From Thermincola carboxydiphila (lineage in GTDB: Bacteria > Bacillota > Thermincolia > Thermincolales > UBA2595), in assembly GCA_016841725.1 (NCBI GenBank), contig JAENYP010000008.1, positions 62,001-126,000 of the forward strand: a stretch of 64,000 bases of DNA, given 5' to 3'. Numbering within the stretch: the first letter of the stretch is position 1; each line of letters begins with the position of its first letter. Position numbers and translations under genes: made by a program. Below are positions 17,096-26,146 of the stretch, one piece after another. The notes under the pieces are model-generated. The model had not been told where the DNA came from and ran no database searches. It saw only the letters and a program-made list of their open reading frames with translations.

Positions 17096-17536
17096 ATGAA
17101 AGATAAATTCTTCCTGGGGTTATCTGCCGGCCTGGCAGGTTCATTGGCCATGTTAGTCTTATTGTGGCTGCTGAACCTGATTCCAGGGGTAAGTATAAAA
17201 TTACTTCATGAGATAGCTGCCTTATTTATCACAGGCGAATCCGGAACTTTGGAAAACGGTATCACAGGGACCATAGTGCACTTTATTTGTGGTTCAATTA
17301 TTGGTCTGGCAATGCTTGCCCTGTTCCAGATTATTGGATTTAGTTTCCCGCTGCTCAAAGGCGCAGGCATGGGAGCATTCACCTGGTTTTTACTCTGTGG
17401 CATTTTAGCCAGACTATTAAGCCTGCAGATGATTGACACCTTTGTTGACAGCATGCTGCTCCTGCTGGTACATATAGCCTATGGAATGACCGCAGGCTGG
17501 TTCCTGGTCAAATACCGGCCCAGAGAAATGGCTTAA
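17096..17536 (+). CDS. Four-helix membrane protein of unknown function
   Basis: The 146-residue protein has four hydrophobic segments (about residues 7-28, 57-80, 87-108 and 115-137) and short polar loops, resembling in layout the YqhR type of Firmicute membrane proteins. AGGTG precedes the ATG by six bases. It is on the plus strand, converging with rng, whose stop lies eight bases away on the other strand; no separate terminator was seen between them. No functional motif was recognised. Confidence 0.7.
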   Translation: MKDKFFLGLSAGLAGSLAMLVLLWLLNLIPGVSIKLLHEIAALFITGESGTLENGITGTIVHFICGSIIGLAMLALFQIIGFSFPLLKGAGMGAFTWFLLCGILARLLSLQMIDTFVDSMLLLLVHIAYGMTAGWFLVKYRPREMA

Positions 17537-17544
17537 CACGGTGG

Positions 17545-19236
17545 TCACTTGCCTACATCAACCATTTTGGCCTTGCAGTATGTCCGGTACACTTTAGTTA
17601 TCTCAACAGGCACAGTTTCCCCAATCAGGGAATTGGCCCCCTCTATGTCCACGATAAACCCGTTAACCCTGCCAATACCATCATAGATGTTTGAGGTATG
17701 GGGTTCCTCCACCTTAACCTCAAGAATCTGCCCCGGTCTCACCGGAACCCCGATAGCTTCAATTTCCGATTGGGAATGCAGGGCCCGGATATTTATCACT
17801 TCCTGGTGATAGTGTTCACAGCCCCTGACAATGATGTGTTTCCGCGTCTTTGCTTCCATCTCCCTGAGATTGGCCCCGCTCCCGCCGATAAGCAGAGAAG
17901 CTACCGAAGGGTGGACCTCCACCAGGACAGCTTCGGCGCTAGTATGCTGAGCCAGTTTAATAATCTCGTTCTTGGCCCTGATACTGATGGTTTCCTCAGA
18001 CAGCACCCTGCCTTTACCCTCACAATAAGGACATTGTTTCAGCAGTACATTCTCCAAGCCCTGGCGAACCTTTTTCCTGGTCATTTCCACAAGTCCCAAC
18101 TGGGTTAGACCCAGGACATTGGTCTTGGTCTTATCCTTCCTGACCTCGTCCTCCAGTTTTCGAACAACCTGGTTCTGGTGTTCCAGACTGGGCATATCAA
18201 TAAAATCTATAATAATTATGCCACCGATGTTCCTCAGCCTGAGGTGCCTGGCAATCTCAGTACAGGCCTCAAGGTTTGTCTTCAGAACAGTATCTGCGAG
18301 ATCTGTACTGCCCACATATTTTCCTGTATTAACATCAATAGCCGTCAGGGCTTCGGTACGGTCGATCACAATATGTCCCCCGCTTTTTAACCATACCCTT
18401 GGCTTAAGGACTTTCTCAATCTCTTCTTCTATGCCGTATTTTTCAAAAAGGTTTTCCTGTTCGTAAAGGGTGACCCTGTTTTTCAAATCAGGTGAAATAA
18501 GCTCCATGAGTTCCAATACCTTTTCATATTCATAACGGGAATCAATAATCAGGTTATCTATATCCTCAGTAAAAAGGTCTCTCAGTATCCTCTGGATAAG
18601 TTCCAAATCCTTGTGAATCAGGTTCGGAACAGGTCCGTGAAAAGCCCGGTTCTGAATTTTTTTCCAGAGCCTGGTAAGCAGGGAAATATCCTGCTGGAAA
18701 TCCTCTTCAGAGAGACCCTCAGCAATTGTCCGTACAATCAATCCCATGCCCGCTGGTTTAACCCTTTCCGCAACAGAGCGAAGGCGCTCCCTTTCTGCTT
18801 CATTTTCAATCCGTCGCGAAATACCGACATAATCAACGGTAGGCATAAGTACCAAAAACCTTCCCGGAAGCGTCATATGTGTGGTTACCCGAGCCCCCTT
18901 GGTGCCGATAGGTTCTTTGGCTATCTGGACCAGGATCTCCTGCCCGGCTTTAAGGACATCAACTATATTCAACTTAACCCCAGGGTCAGCTTCATAACCG
19001 GAGATTCCCGATGCCAGGGCGTCTTCAACAAACAGAAAGGCATTCTTTTCCAGACCGATGTCAACAAAAGCCGCCTGCATCCCAGGCAGAACATTTTCAA
19101 CCTTCCCCTTGTAAATATTGCCCACAAGCCTTTGGTTAAGAGAACGCTCTATATATATTTCAACTGCGACCTTGTCTTCCATTACGGCAACCCGGGTTTC
19201 TTCCTCCCGGACATTTACCAGTATCTCCTTAAGCAA
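17545..19236 (-). CDS. rng: Ribonuclease G/E family endoribonuclease
   Basis: This 563-residue enzyme belongs to the RNase E/G family, which cuts single-stranded AU-rich RNA and matures rRNA. An S1 domain lies near the N-terminus (about residues 30-110); catalytic Asp motifs are IDVNTGKYVG and IIIDFIDM; the zinc-link CPYCEGKG is intact. Start choice: GGAGGTGA five bases before the TTG at 19236 gives the family start MLKEILVNVREEETRVAV, although the frame extends upstream. It overlaps the preceding gene by eight bases. Its place close to rplU is normal for the group. Confidence 0.95.
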   Translation of the reverse strand: MLKEILVNVREEETRVAVMEDKVAVEIYIERSLNQRLVGNIYKGKVENVLPGMQAAFVDIGLEKNAFLFVEDALASGISGYEADPGVKLNIVDVLKAGQEILVQIAKEPIGTKGARVTTHMTLPGRFLVLMPTVDYVGISRRIENEAERERLRSVAERVKPAGMGLIVRTIAEGLSEEDFQQDISLLTRLWKKIQNRAFHGPVPNLIHKDLELIQRILRDLFTEDIDNLIIDSRYEYEKVLELMELISPDLKNRVTLYEQENLFEKYGIEEEIEKVLKPRVWLKSGGHIVIDRTEALTAIDVNTGKYVGSTDLADTVLKTNLEACTEIARHLRLRNIGGIIIIDFIDMPSLEHQNQVVRKLEDEVRKDKTKTNVLGLTQLGLVEMTRKKVRQGLENVLLKQCPYCEGKGRVLSEETISIRAKNEIIKLAQHTSAEAVLVEVHPSVASLLIGGSGANLREMEAKTRKHIIVRGCEHYHQEVINIRALHSQSEIEAIGVPVRPGQILEVKVEEPHTSNIYDGIGRVNGFIVDIEGANSLIGETVPVEITKVYRTYCKAKMVDVGK

Positions 19237-19981
19237 AGCTGTCACCTCCTCCTTCATCCCTGCCCTCTGTATCTCCATTCATGCTGCCCATGTCCATGGG
19301 AGTCAGCAGCCTGCAATTATGTTCCGTATAGAGGCCTACCCGGTTAATCTGCGGCAGGTCGGCATCAAATTCGTTTCCCAGGTAATCCGCAAATGTCCGA
19401 ACCACCTCTTCGGGACGGACATTACCCTCACTTCCGGCTACAGTCAGAATTGAAAAATCGATTCTATCCCCAATGACAGTTCCTGTGAGTTTCTTTATTC
19501 CCGGCCGGATATTCCGGGGCCGGGGACCTTTCTTGGTCCGTTTCATTATCATCACTTCAGAAGAATCCATAAACCGGGATATCCCCTCTGTGAGGGACTC
19601 TGTATCAAGAGGACCGTTCACCGGTACAGTAACTCTATATTCCGCCCTATTTACCATAGCCATCAGTGCAGGAGAATTATCAGGCACAGCCATAGCCCCT
19701 GAGATTTGAATTCCTGCCGGGAGGGCCGCTGAAATTAGGGACATGACTTCACCTGCAGCCATCGTCTCCCTAAGTTCGATATCAATATACTCCCTGTCAC
19801 TGGTTACTCCTACTGCCAGTGCAGAAGCAAAGTTCATTTTGGGGTGTGGATTGAAGCCCTCTGAAAAAGCAATGGGAATTCCCGCCCGGCGGATTGCCCT
19901 CTCAAATGCCTTAACCATATCAAGGTGTGACAGAAACCTCACCCGGTCTCTTTTGGAAAACTCCATTCTAATCCGGGGCAT
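19229..19981 (-). CDS. Radical-SAM-linked protein, TIGR03936/DUF2344 family
   Basis: The 250-residue protein starts MPRIRMEFSKRDRVRFLSHLDM, the signature of the DUF2344/TIGR03936 family, which is either a separate protein next to, or fused to, a TIGR03960-type radical SAM protein. The partner gene lies directly upstream and overlaps it by 14 bases, which supports a joint function. Family members occur next to rng and rplU in many Firmicutes. Its biochemical role is unknown; a part in RNA or ribosome modification is only suggested by the context. Confidence 0.88.
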   Translation of the reverse strand: MPRIRMEFSKRDRVRFLSHLDMVKAFERAIRRAGIPIAFSEGFNPHPKMNFASALAVGVTSDREYIDIELRETMAAGEVMSLISAALPAGIQISGAMAVPDNSPALMAMVNRAEYRVTVPVNGPLDTESLTEGISRFMDSSEVMIMKRTKKGPRPRNIRPGIKKLTGTVIGDRIDFSILTVAGSEGNVRPEEVVRTFADYLGNEFDADLPQINRVGLYTEHNCRLLTPMDMGSMNGDTEGRDEGGGDSFA

Positions 19982-21842
19982 TATTCTTTGCCCCCTTTAA
20001 GTCAAGCGCTGCCGGAAGACTCTGGCACACCCCGCAGAGAGTGCACTCTTCATGCCTGCAGTCAGCTGTTATCTCCTCACTGAATGCCCTTTTATACTCT
20101 GAAAGCAGAAATTCTTTGGTAACACCTGCATCGATGTGATCCCACGGAAGGGTCTCATCCAAAGCAAAACCTCTCTGACTATAGAACCCCGGATCCACAC
20201 CGGTCTCCCGGAACGCCTCCTGCCAGGTATCATACTTGAAGTGCTCGTTCCAGCTATCAAACTTGCAGCCACAGGCCCATGCCCGCTCCAGGGCTGCTGC
20301 CACCTTACGGCTGCCTCTGGAAAATACAGCTTCAATCGTACTCAGACGGGCATCATGCCAGTTGAATACAAGCCTGCGGTGTTTTAATTTCCTGGCAAGG
20401 TATTGCTGCTTTTCCTGCAGGGCCTCCATACTGTCCTGGGCTACCCACTGGAACGGGGTATGGGGTTTTGGTACAAACGATGAAGCGCTTACGGTAATTC
20501 TGAGTCTCCCGGCCCGGTTTCCCAGAATATCCCGGCCGCGGTCCACCACCTTAAAAGCCAGGTCGGCGATGCCATCAAGGTCCTCATAAGTTTCTGCAGG
20601 CAGGCCAATCATAAAGTACAGCTTAACTGAGGTCCAGCCTGCCTCAAAAGCTCCGGTGACTGCTTCCATAAGGTTATCTTCAGTTACCCCTTTGTTGATA
20701 ACATCACGCATACGCTGGGTCCCTGCCTCGGGAGCAAAAGTAAGAGTGGTTTTCCTGACCCGTTGCACCTCTTTTGCCAGGTCAACGGAAAAGGAATCAG
20801 CCCTTAGTGAAGGCAGGGACACCCCTACCCCCTCTGAACCAAACTTGTCCATCAGTGAAGTCAGGACACCCTGAACACAGCTATAGTCGCTAGTACTCAG
20901 AGAAGTCAGGGATATCTCATCATAGCCTGTGTTTTTAACCAGGTTCTCGGCCTGGGTAACTATCGTTTCCGGCCTTTTCTCCCGGACCGGCCGGTAAATC
21001 ATTCCAGCCTGGCAGAAGCGGCAGCCCCTGCTGCACCCCCTGAGCACCTCCAGCATAATCCGGTCATGGACAATCTCCATAAAAGGTACTATCGGGCTGG
21101 TAGGAAAATCTACCCCATCCAGGTCCCTGACCACTCGCTTGGTCACCCTGGAAGGAACGAAAGACACTTGAGGGACCACCCCTTTGATGGTCCCGTCATC
21201 ATGATAACTAACTTCATAAAACTCAGGGACATATACTCCCGATACTCCGGCCAGCTCTTTAAGCAGGTCACTCCTTTTACGCGGTGTGGCGCCCTGCTTC
21301 CATTTCCTGATTATCCCGATAATATCATGGATAGCTTCCTCGCCTTCCCCCAACAGAAAGGCATCAATAAACGGCGCCAGTGGTTCCGGATTATATGCAG
21401 TGGGACCCCCGGCCAAAACCAGCGGCCAACTGTCACCCCGCTGTGCTGCCCTCAGGGGGATCCCTGCCAGGTCCAGCATGTTCAGCAGGTTGGTATAACT
21501 CATCTCATACTGCAGGGTAAAAGCAATGGCATCAAAATCTGCCAGAGGCCTGACAGATTCGAGAGAAAACAGCGGCAGGCCATGCTGCCTCAACTGTTCC
21601 TCCATATCCACCCATGGCGCAAAAACCCGCTCCATTAGAGTATCTTCCCTGGTATTGACGATGTGGTACAATATGCGCAGACCCAGGTGAGACATCCCTA
21701 CTTCGTAAACATCGGGAAAAGCAAAAACCATCCTGACAGGTGTATCATCCCAGTCCTTATGGACAGAATTCCATTCATTCCCCTGGTATCGGGCCGGTTT
21801 CTGTACCTTGGGCAAAATCCTGTTTTCAATAAATTGTTTCAT
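19968..21842 (-). CDS. Radical SAM protein, TIGR03960 family
   Basis: This 624-residue protein has an N-terminal B12-binding-like region (about 1-200) and a radical SAM domain with the cluster motif CSRGCRFCQAG (about residues 255-265), where Cys residues are spaced CxxxCxxC. A Cys-rich tail (CRHEECTLCGVC) near the end could hold a second cluster. GGGAGG ten bases before the ATG at 21842 supports the start MKQFIENRILPKV. It heads the transcript TIGR03960-TIGR03936-rng under a promoter at 21880-21907. The reaction is not known. Confidence 0.9.
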   Translation of the reverse strand: MKQFIENRILPKVQKPARYQGNEWNSVHKDWDDTPVRMVFAFPDVYEVGMSHLGLRILYHIVNTREDTLMERVFAPWVDMEEQLRQHGLPLFSLESVRPLADFDAIAFTLQYEMSYTNLLNMLDLAGIPLRAAQRGDSWPLVLAGGPTAYNPEPLAPFIDAFLLGEGEEAIHDIIGIIRKWKQGATPRKRSDLLKELAGVSGVYVPEFYEVSYHDDGTIKGVVPQVSFVPSRVTKRVVRDLDGVDFPTSPIVPFMEIVHDRIMLEVLRGCSRGCRFCQAGMIYRPVREKRPETIVTQAENLVKNTGYDEISLTSLSTSDYSCVQGVLTSLMDKFGSEGVGVSLPSLRADSFSVDLAKEVQRVRKTTLTFAPEAGTQRMRDVINKGVTEDNLMEAVTGAFEAGWTSVKLYFMIGLPAETYEDLDGIADLAFKVVDRGRDILGNRAGRLRITVSASSFVPKPHTPFQWVAQDSMEALQEKQQYLARKLKHRRLVFNWHDARLSTIEAVFSRGSRKVAAALERAWACGCKFDSWNEHFKYDTWQEAFRETGVDPGFYSQRGFALDETLPWDHIDAGVTKEFLLSEYKRAFSEEITADCRHEECTLCGVCQSLPAALDLKGAKNNAPD

Positions 21843-21879
21843 CTGGCGGTTTCCTCCCAGTTTTGATATTACATTAGGT

Positions 21880-21907
21880 ATTATACCCAAAGGATGGTAT
21901 TATTCAA
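21880..21907 (-). promoter_or_regulatory. Promoter of the radical SAM-rng operon
   Basis: A perfect TATAAT (21880-21885) lies 16 bases after TTGAAT (21902-21907) on the minus strand, about 40 bases before the ATG. A TGGG just before the -10 gives partial extended -10 character. Confidence 0.7.
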
Positions 21908-21931
21908 TTCTACAACTGAAAACAAATTCCT

Positions 21932-22816
21932 TTATTTTTTCTTCCCTGCGATTAACCCGAGAGGTGTCTCCGGCCCCCTCCTGATCATTTCATCGATAAT
22001 CTCTCCTTCGGTAAAAGTTCCCTTAACCAGGTGATCTTTTCCAACAACAACTACTAAATGGTATTTTCTGGGGACAAAGTTCTTCACAACATCCTTCAGA
22101 CGCGAAGACTCCAGGGCAGCCACCTGACGGACCAAAAGTATGCCTTCCCGTAAAAGTTCCTCTTTTTTGCGGGTAAGGAATTTCATAAATATAAACATAA
22201 CTGACCCCTTTTCCTTTGATGCCGAATAAATCAGAAAAAGTGACACTATCAGACAGCTGGCATCCTCTCCACCGCTGCTGAACCAAAGCCAGGCTCCTGC
22301 TGCTGCCATAACTGTGCCCAACGCCTGGGATAAAGCTGCAGCATTTTCGGTGGCCCTTTTTACCCCTTGGTGCAGTGAAAGAAATGCCCGCAGAACCCGG
22401 CCACCGTCCAAAGGAAATGCGGGCAGCAGGTTAAATACCCCCAGCATGATGTTCCACTGAATGAAAAATCCCAGCCAATCCCCGTTTCCTATCCCCAACC
22501 TATAGAGCAGGTAACCCAGGAACGCCAAAAAAGCATTGGTCAATGGTCCTGCCGCGGCCACATAAGTTTCGGTCACAGGCGCTGATTCGATATCTCCCTC
22601 AAGCCTGGCAACTCCTCCAAAGGGAAGAAGCTCAACTTCTCTTATCGTTAATCCATAACCCGCAGCTACTACCACATGTCCCATCTCATGAAGGAATACG
22701 ATACTGAAAATTATCAGGGCCTGGCCGAGAATACCAAAATACCAATATACAATAAATAACAGGATGAAAAAGATATTCAGCCGGAAATCCACTCCGAAAA
22801 CAGTTAATAGTCTCAT
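21932..22816 (-). CDS. spoIVFB: Site-2 protease SpoIVFB (M50 family)
   Basis: SpoIVFB is the intramembrane metalloprotease that activates pro-sigma-K in the mother cell during sporulation. The 294-residue protein has the zinc motif HEMGH in the second helix region (about residues 44-48) and the third ligand motif FPLDGGR (about 135-141). A CBS-like C-terminal tail (about 220-290) is present, as in related M50 proteases. The ATG at 22816 gives the family start MRLLTVFGVDFRLN; the frame upstream overlaps spoIVFA. It lies 13 bases after spoIVFA. Confidence 0.92.
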   Translation of the reverse strand: MRLLTVFGVDFRLNIFFILLFIVYWYFGILGQALIIFSIVFLHEMGHVVVAAGYGLTIREVELLPFGGVARLEGDIESAPVTETYVAAAGPLTNAFLAFLGYLLYRLGIGNGDWLGFFIQWNIMLGVFNLLPAFPLDGGRVLRAFLSLHQGVKRATENAAALSQALGTVMAAAGAWLWFSSGGEDASCLIVSLFLIYSASKEKGSVMFIFMKFLTRKKEELLREGILLVRQVAALESSRLKDVVKNFVPRKYHLVVVVGKDHLVKGTFTEGEIIDEMIRRGPETPLGLIAGKKK

Positions 22817-22829
22817 ACCGGCCCGGTTA

Positions 22830-23591
22830 TCACGGGATGGAGCTGCTGCCGGTTTCCAGGGCGCTGAGAGGGTCCACCGGCCGGCCGTCAATAATCACTT
22901 CAAAATGGAGATGAGGCACCCCCTCACCCTGGATTCCTGTTTTGGCAATGATATCACCGGCTTTAACAGTCTGCCCCGCACTTACAGAGATTTCAGAGAG
23001 GTTGGCATACCGGACCATTTCCCCTGTATCGTTTTTCACCAGGATATATTTTCCCAGCCCGGCGCTTTCCGATATTTTCTCCACCATTCCCCCGGCAGCG
23101 GCCTTCACTTCAGTGCCTGAGGGGACCCCGATATCTATACCCTCATGGAATACCTGAGCTTTTTCCTCACCTTCACTTACCCAGCCATATTCGCGGACAA
23201 CGTTTCCTGATACAGGCAGCAGCAGTTGTTTATCGGTACTTTTGGTTACTGCCCGACTAGGAGCCGAAATATCATCAATTACCGGCCATTCCAGGTTTCC
23301 TACATGAGAAGCAAGCTGAATAACCCTGTAGAAAACCGGCTGCACATCAGTTTCATAGGTAAGCAGGTATCGGATACCGTTTTTGAGCGCTCCGGTAAAA
23401 GGTATTTCCATCCTGAACAAACCCAGAACTAATAAACAGACAGCCCCCGAAACAAAGAGCTGCAGGACCCATTTTGACATCCGAAATTTCTTCTTTCCTA
23501 AGGCCGCTCCTGAAACAGGCTTGTAATCCTGATAAATATAGTCAAGATCTGAGCGTTCCTCCGGGCGTTTGCTACCGATATTAATTTTCAT
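22830..23591 (-). CDS. spoIVFA: SpoIVFA-like membrane protein with M23 peptidase domain
   Basis: The 253-residue protein has a short cytoplasmic N-terminus, one membrane segment (about residues 48-66) and a LytM/M23 domain in the C-terminal half. The zinc ligands of active M23 peptidases are kept: HEGID and HLHFEV, unlike many SpoIVFA proteins, which are degenerate. In Bacillus SpoIVFA holds SpoIVFB inactive. GGAGGGG six bases before the ATG at 23591 fixes the start. Position before spoIVFB supports the assignment; whether it also cuts peptidoglycan is open. Confidence 0.9.
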   Translation of the reverse strand: MKINIGSKRPEERSDLDYIYQDYKPVSGAALGKKKFRMSKWVLQLFVSGAVCLLVLGLFRMEIPFTGALKNGIRYLLTYETDVQPVFYRVIQLASHVGNLEWPVIDDISAPSRAVTKSTDKQLLLPVSGNVVREYGWVSEGEEKAQVFHEGIDIGVPSGTEVKAAAGGMVEKISESAGLGKYILVKNDTGEMVRYANLSEISVSAGQTVKAGDIIAKTGIQGEGVPHLHFEVIIDGRPVDPLSALETGSSSIP

Positions 23592-23681
23592 TGGCTTCCC
23601 CTCCGGCTGGCTATTTCTTACATAATGTATATTTAGAGCCTCGCCAAAGTATGACAAGCAGTTGTCTCAGAAAATTATAAA

Positions 23682-23711
23682 GGGAGAGTCACCTGATTTG
23701 GTGACTCTCCC
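23682..23711 (-). terminator. Rho-independent terminator after rodA
   Basis: A 12-base-pair stem, GGGAGAGTCACC with GGTGACTCTCCC, followed by a T-rich stretch, ends the transcript that includes rodA. The spoIVF pair downstream therefore has its own promoter. Confidence 0.9.
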
Positions 23712-23739
23712 GCCTCTGACAAGCATTGATAAAGATACA

Positions 23740-24876
23740 TCAAAACGTGAGTACCTGCCGCCTGAGGTAAACATCCAATAATATTCCGACACCCATCATA
23801 TTAGCCAGCATAGAGCTGCCCCCATAACTGAAAAAAGGCAGGGGGATACCGGTTATAGGCATGATTCCGGCCGCCATACCAATATTGACCAGAAGGTGAA
23901 ATACAATCATGGAAACTATGCCGGTTGCCAGCAGGGTTCCCAGCAGGTCCTTTGATTTCATGGCAATCCGGATCCCTCGGAAAACGAACATATAAAACAG
24001 AGCCAAAAGCACAATAACACCTGCAAAGCCCAGTTCTTCCCCAACCACAGAAAAAATAAAGTCATTTTTTTGTTCGGGAAGAAAGTTAAGCCTGGTCTGT
24101 GTCCCCTGATAGAGGCCTTTTCCCCAGAGCCCCCCGGAACCAAGGGATACCATAGACTGGATAACATGATAACCGGTATCCTTGGGGTCCTTGTACGGGT
24201 CCACAAAAATAGTGAGGCGGTCAAGCTGATACGGTTTCAGAGGTTTTTCAAAACCGAAGGCCAGTTGTGCCGTGAGAATGCCGCCCACCAGCAAAGCACC
24301 GATTAACACCAGCACCATAAGGTGTGAAGGCTTGGCTCCGGCCACAAACATCATGCCAAAGTAAATCCCTATAAAAACCAGTCCGGTTCCCAGATCAGGC
24401 TGCAGAATAATCAGCATCATAGGGACACCAAAGAAAATAAATGTAGGAATAAGGTCGCGAAACTTGGTCAGTTTTCCCTCCTTGCCTGCCAGGTAAACCG
24501 CAAAGGTAACAATCATGGCGATTTTGGCAAATTCTGAAGGCTGAAGGTTAAAAGACCCTATAGATATCCAGGACTGAGCGCCTTTCTGTTCCTCTCCGAA
24601 AAATCTTACAAACACGAGCAGCATAACATTCATGGCATAAATAAACTTGGCATACTTGGCAAACCGCACATAGTCGATTTTAAGGATAATACCAATTCCT
24701 ACCAACCCCAAAACAAAGGAAAGAGCCTGCTTCTTCACATATATATCAGCATCTCCGCCCCTGGTCATAGTAGCATGTGTTGCACTGCTCAAAATAATCA
24801 ATCCATAAACAACAATCAGTATTATTGTAATGAGGAGAGTAAAATCAAAGTTTCTTATCGCTCTGCGGTCAATCAA
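23740..24876 (-). CDS. rodA: Peptidoglycan polymerase RodA (SEDS family)
   Basis: RodA polymerises lipid II into glycan strands in the elongation machinery, working with a class B PBP and MreBCD. The 378-residue protein has about ten hydrophobic segments. The signature around PITGIPLPFFSYGGSSMLANM near the C-terminus is typical of SEDS proteins, and a periplasmic loop carries the conserved block DPYKDPKDTGYHVIQS. It follows minE and precedes a terminator, so it probably ends the long mre-mrdA-min cluster, though minE has its own terminator. Confidence 0.95.
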   Translation of the reverse strand: MIDRRAIRNFDFTLLITIILIVVYGLIILSSATHATMTRGGDADIYVKKQALSFVLGLVGIGIILKIDYVRFAKYAKFIYAMNVMLLVFVRFFGEEQKGAQSWISIGSFNLQPSEFAKIAMIVTFAVYLAGKEGKLTKFRDLIPTFIFFGVPMMLIILQPDLGTGLVFIGIYFGMMFVAGAKPSHLMVLVLIGALLVGGILTAQLAFGFEKPLKPYQLDRLTIFVDPYKDPKDTGYHVIQSMVSLGSGGLWGKGLYQGTQTRLNFLPEQKNDFIFSVVGEELGFAGVIVLLALFYMFVFRGIRIAMKSKDLLGTLLATGIVSMIVFHLLVNIGMAAGIMPITGIPLPFFSYGGSSMLANMMGVGILLDVYLRRQVLTF

Positions 24877-24973
24877 TTAATGATCCCCTCTTTCGTCGAA
24901 TGCTACTAACATTATATATCATATACCCAGCTCAAATCCACCCCTCATTATTATGCTTTCCTTCCTTTCAGCA

Positions 24974-25006
24974 CAAAAAAAATTGGGCCTGTGCCCAATT
25001 TTTTTA
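24974..25006 (-). terminator. Rho-independent terminator after minE
   Basis: The stem AAAATTGGGC / GCCCAATTTT with an ACAG-type loop and a T run lies a few bases past the minE stop. The rodA gene downstream may therefore depend on read-through or on a promoter in 24877-24973. Confidence 0.9.
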
Positions 25007-25010
25007 TCAT

Positions 25011-25298
25011 TTAACCGATCTTTTCCTTCCGGTTGGATGTCCTCTTCATCCTCAGGACAGGAATATTGGCAACCAGCGCCACTGTATTATTGGAGCTGTC
25101 CAGATTAACTTCGAGAGCATTTTCATCAATCTCCATATAATTGGAAATGACCTTTATCAGATCTTCCTTCAAGTCTTCAATCAGCTGAGGAGACATGTCT
25201 GCCCGATCATGGACCAGCACCAGGCGCAGCCTTTCCTTGGCAACATTTTTACTTGAACTGTTATCTTTCCCGAACACCCGTAATAGAAAATCCAGCAA
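25011..25298 (-). CDS. minE: Cell division topological specificity factor MinE
   Basis: MinE drives MinD oscillation by stimulating its ATPase, so the Z-ring forms at midcell. The 95-residue protein has the N-terminal membrane-targeting and anti-MinCD segment (about 1-35, with ERLRLVLVHDRA) and the dimerising C-terminal domain. Endospore formers such as Bacillus use DivIVA instead; MinE with spore genes is found in several Clostridia. It lies 28 bases after minD. Confidence 0.95.
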   Translation of the reverse strand: MLDFLLRVFGKDNSSSKNVAKERLRLVLVHDRADMSPQLIEDLKEDLIKVISNYMEIDENALEVNLDSSNNTVALVANIPVLRMKRTSNRKEKIG

Positions 25299-25326
25299 TT
25301 CCCGTTCCCCCTCTCTACTATTTGGA

Positions 25327-26121
25327 CTACTTAAATCCGATAAGCTTTTTGAGCTTGTACATTAATCCTGTTTCCGCTTCCAAGTCCATTAAGGGTACAT
25401 CCTCACCGGTTATTCTTCTTGCCACATTTCGATAAGCCTGTCCAGCGCGGGAATTGTTATCGAGAACAGCCGGTTCACCTTTATTAGTAGTAATTACAAT
25501 CATTTCATCTTCCGGAACGACTCCCAGGAGGTCAATAGCCAGGATGTCGATTATATCATCAATGCTCATCATGTCTCCTCTTTTTACCATGAGAGGCCTC
25601 AACCGGTTAACGATAAGTTTCGGGTTGTGTAATTCAGCCGCTTCCAATAAACCAATAATCCTGTCAGCATCACGGACAGCCGATACTTCCGGGGTAGTTA
25701 CCACAATAGCCTTCTCGGCGCCGGCGATGGCGTTCTTAAAACCTTGTTCAATTCCGGCGGGACAGTCAATTATTACATAATCAAATTCCTTTTTCAGTTG
25801 GGCACATAGTTCACGAATCTGATCAGGAGTCACCGAAGTCTTATCCTTAGTCTGAGCGGCAGGCAGAAGGTGCAGCCCTTCAAATCGCTTATCCTTAATC
25901 AGGGCCTGCTTTAACCTGCAATTCCCGTGAGTCACGTCAACAATATCATAAACTATCCTGTTTTCCAGCCCCAAAACAACATCCAGGTTCCGCAGACCTA
26001 TATCCGTATCCACCAGGACTACCTTAAGACCCGAAGCGGCCAGTCCGGTTCCAATATTAGCCGTAGTGGTGGTTTTGCCAACTCCTCCTTTTCCAGAGGT
26101 TATTACAATGACTTCTCCCAT
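25327..26121 (-). CDS. minD: Septum site-determining ATPase MinD
   Basis: MinD is a ParA-type ATPase that binds the membrane as an ATP dimer and recruits MinC. The 264-residue protein has the deviant Walker A motif KGGVGKTTT (about residues 11-19), the switch block VDTDIGLRNLD, and the C-terminal amphipathic membrane anchor YKLKKLIGFK. It lies between minC and minE with short gaps. Confidence 0.97.
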   Translation of the reverse strand: MGEVIVITSGKGGVGKTTTTANIGTGLAASGLKVVLVDTDIGLRNLDVVLGLENRIVYDIVDVTHGNCRLKQALIKDKRFEGLHLLPAAQTKDKTSVTPDQIRELCAQLKKEFDYVIIDCPAGIEQGFKNAIAGAEKAIVVTTPEVSAVRDADRIIGLLEAAELHNPKLIVNRLRPLMVKRGDMMSIDDIIDILAIDLLGVVPEDEMIVITTNKGEPAVLDNNSRAGQAYRNVARRITGEDVPLMDLEAETGLMYKLKKLIGFK

Positions 26122-26146
26122 GTTTTATCCTCCTCTTCCCTAATCT

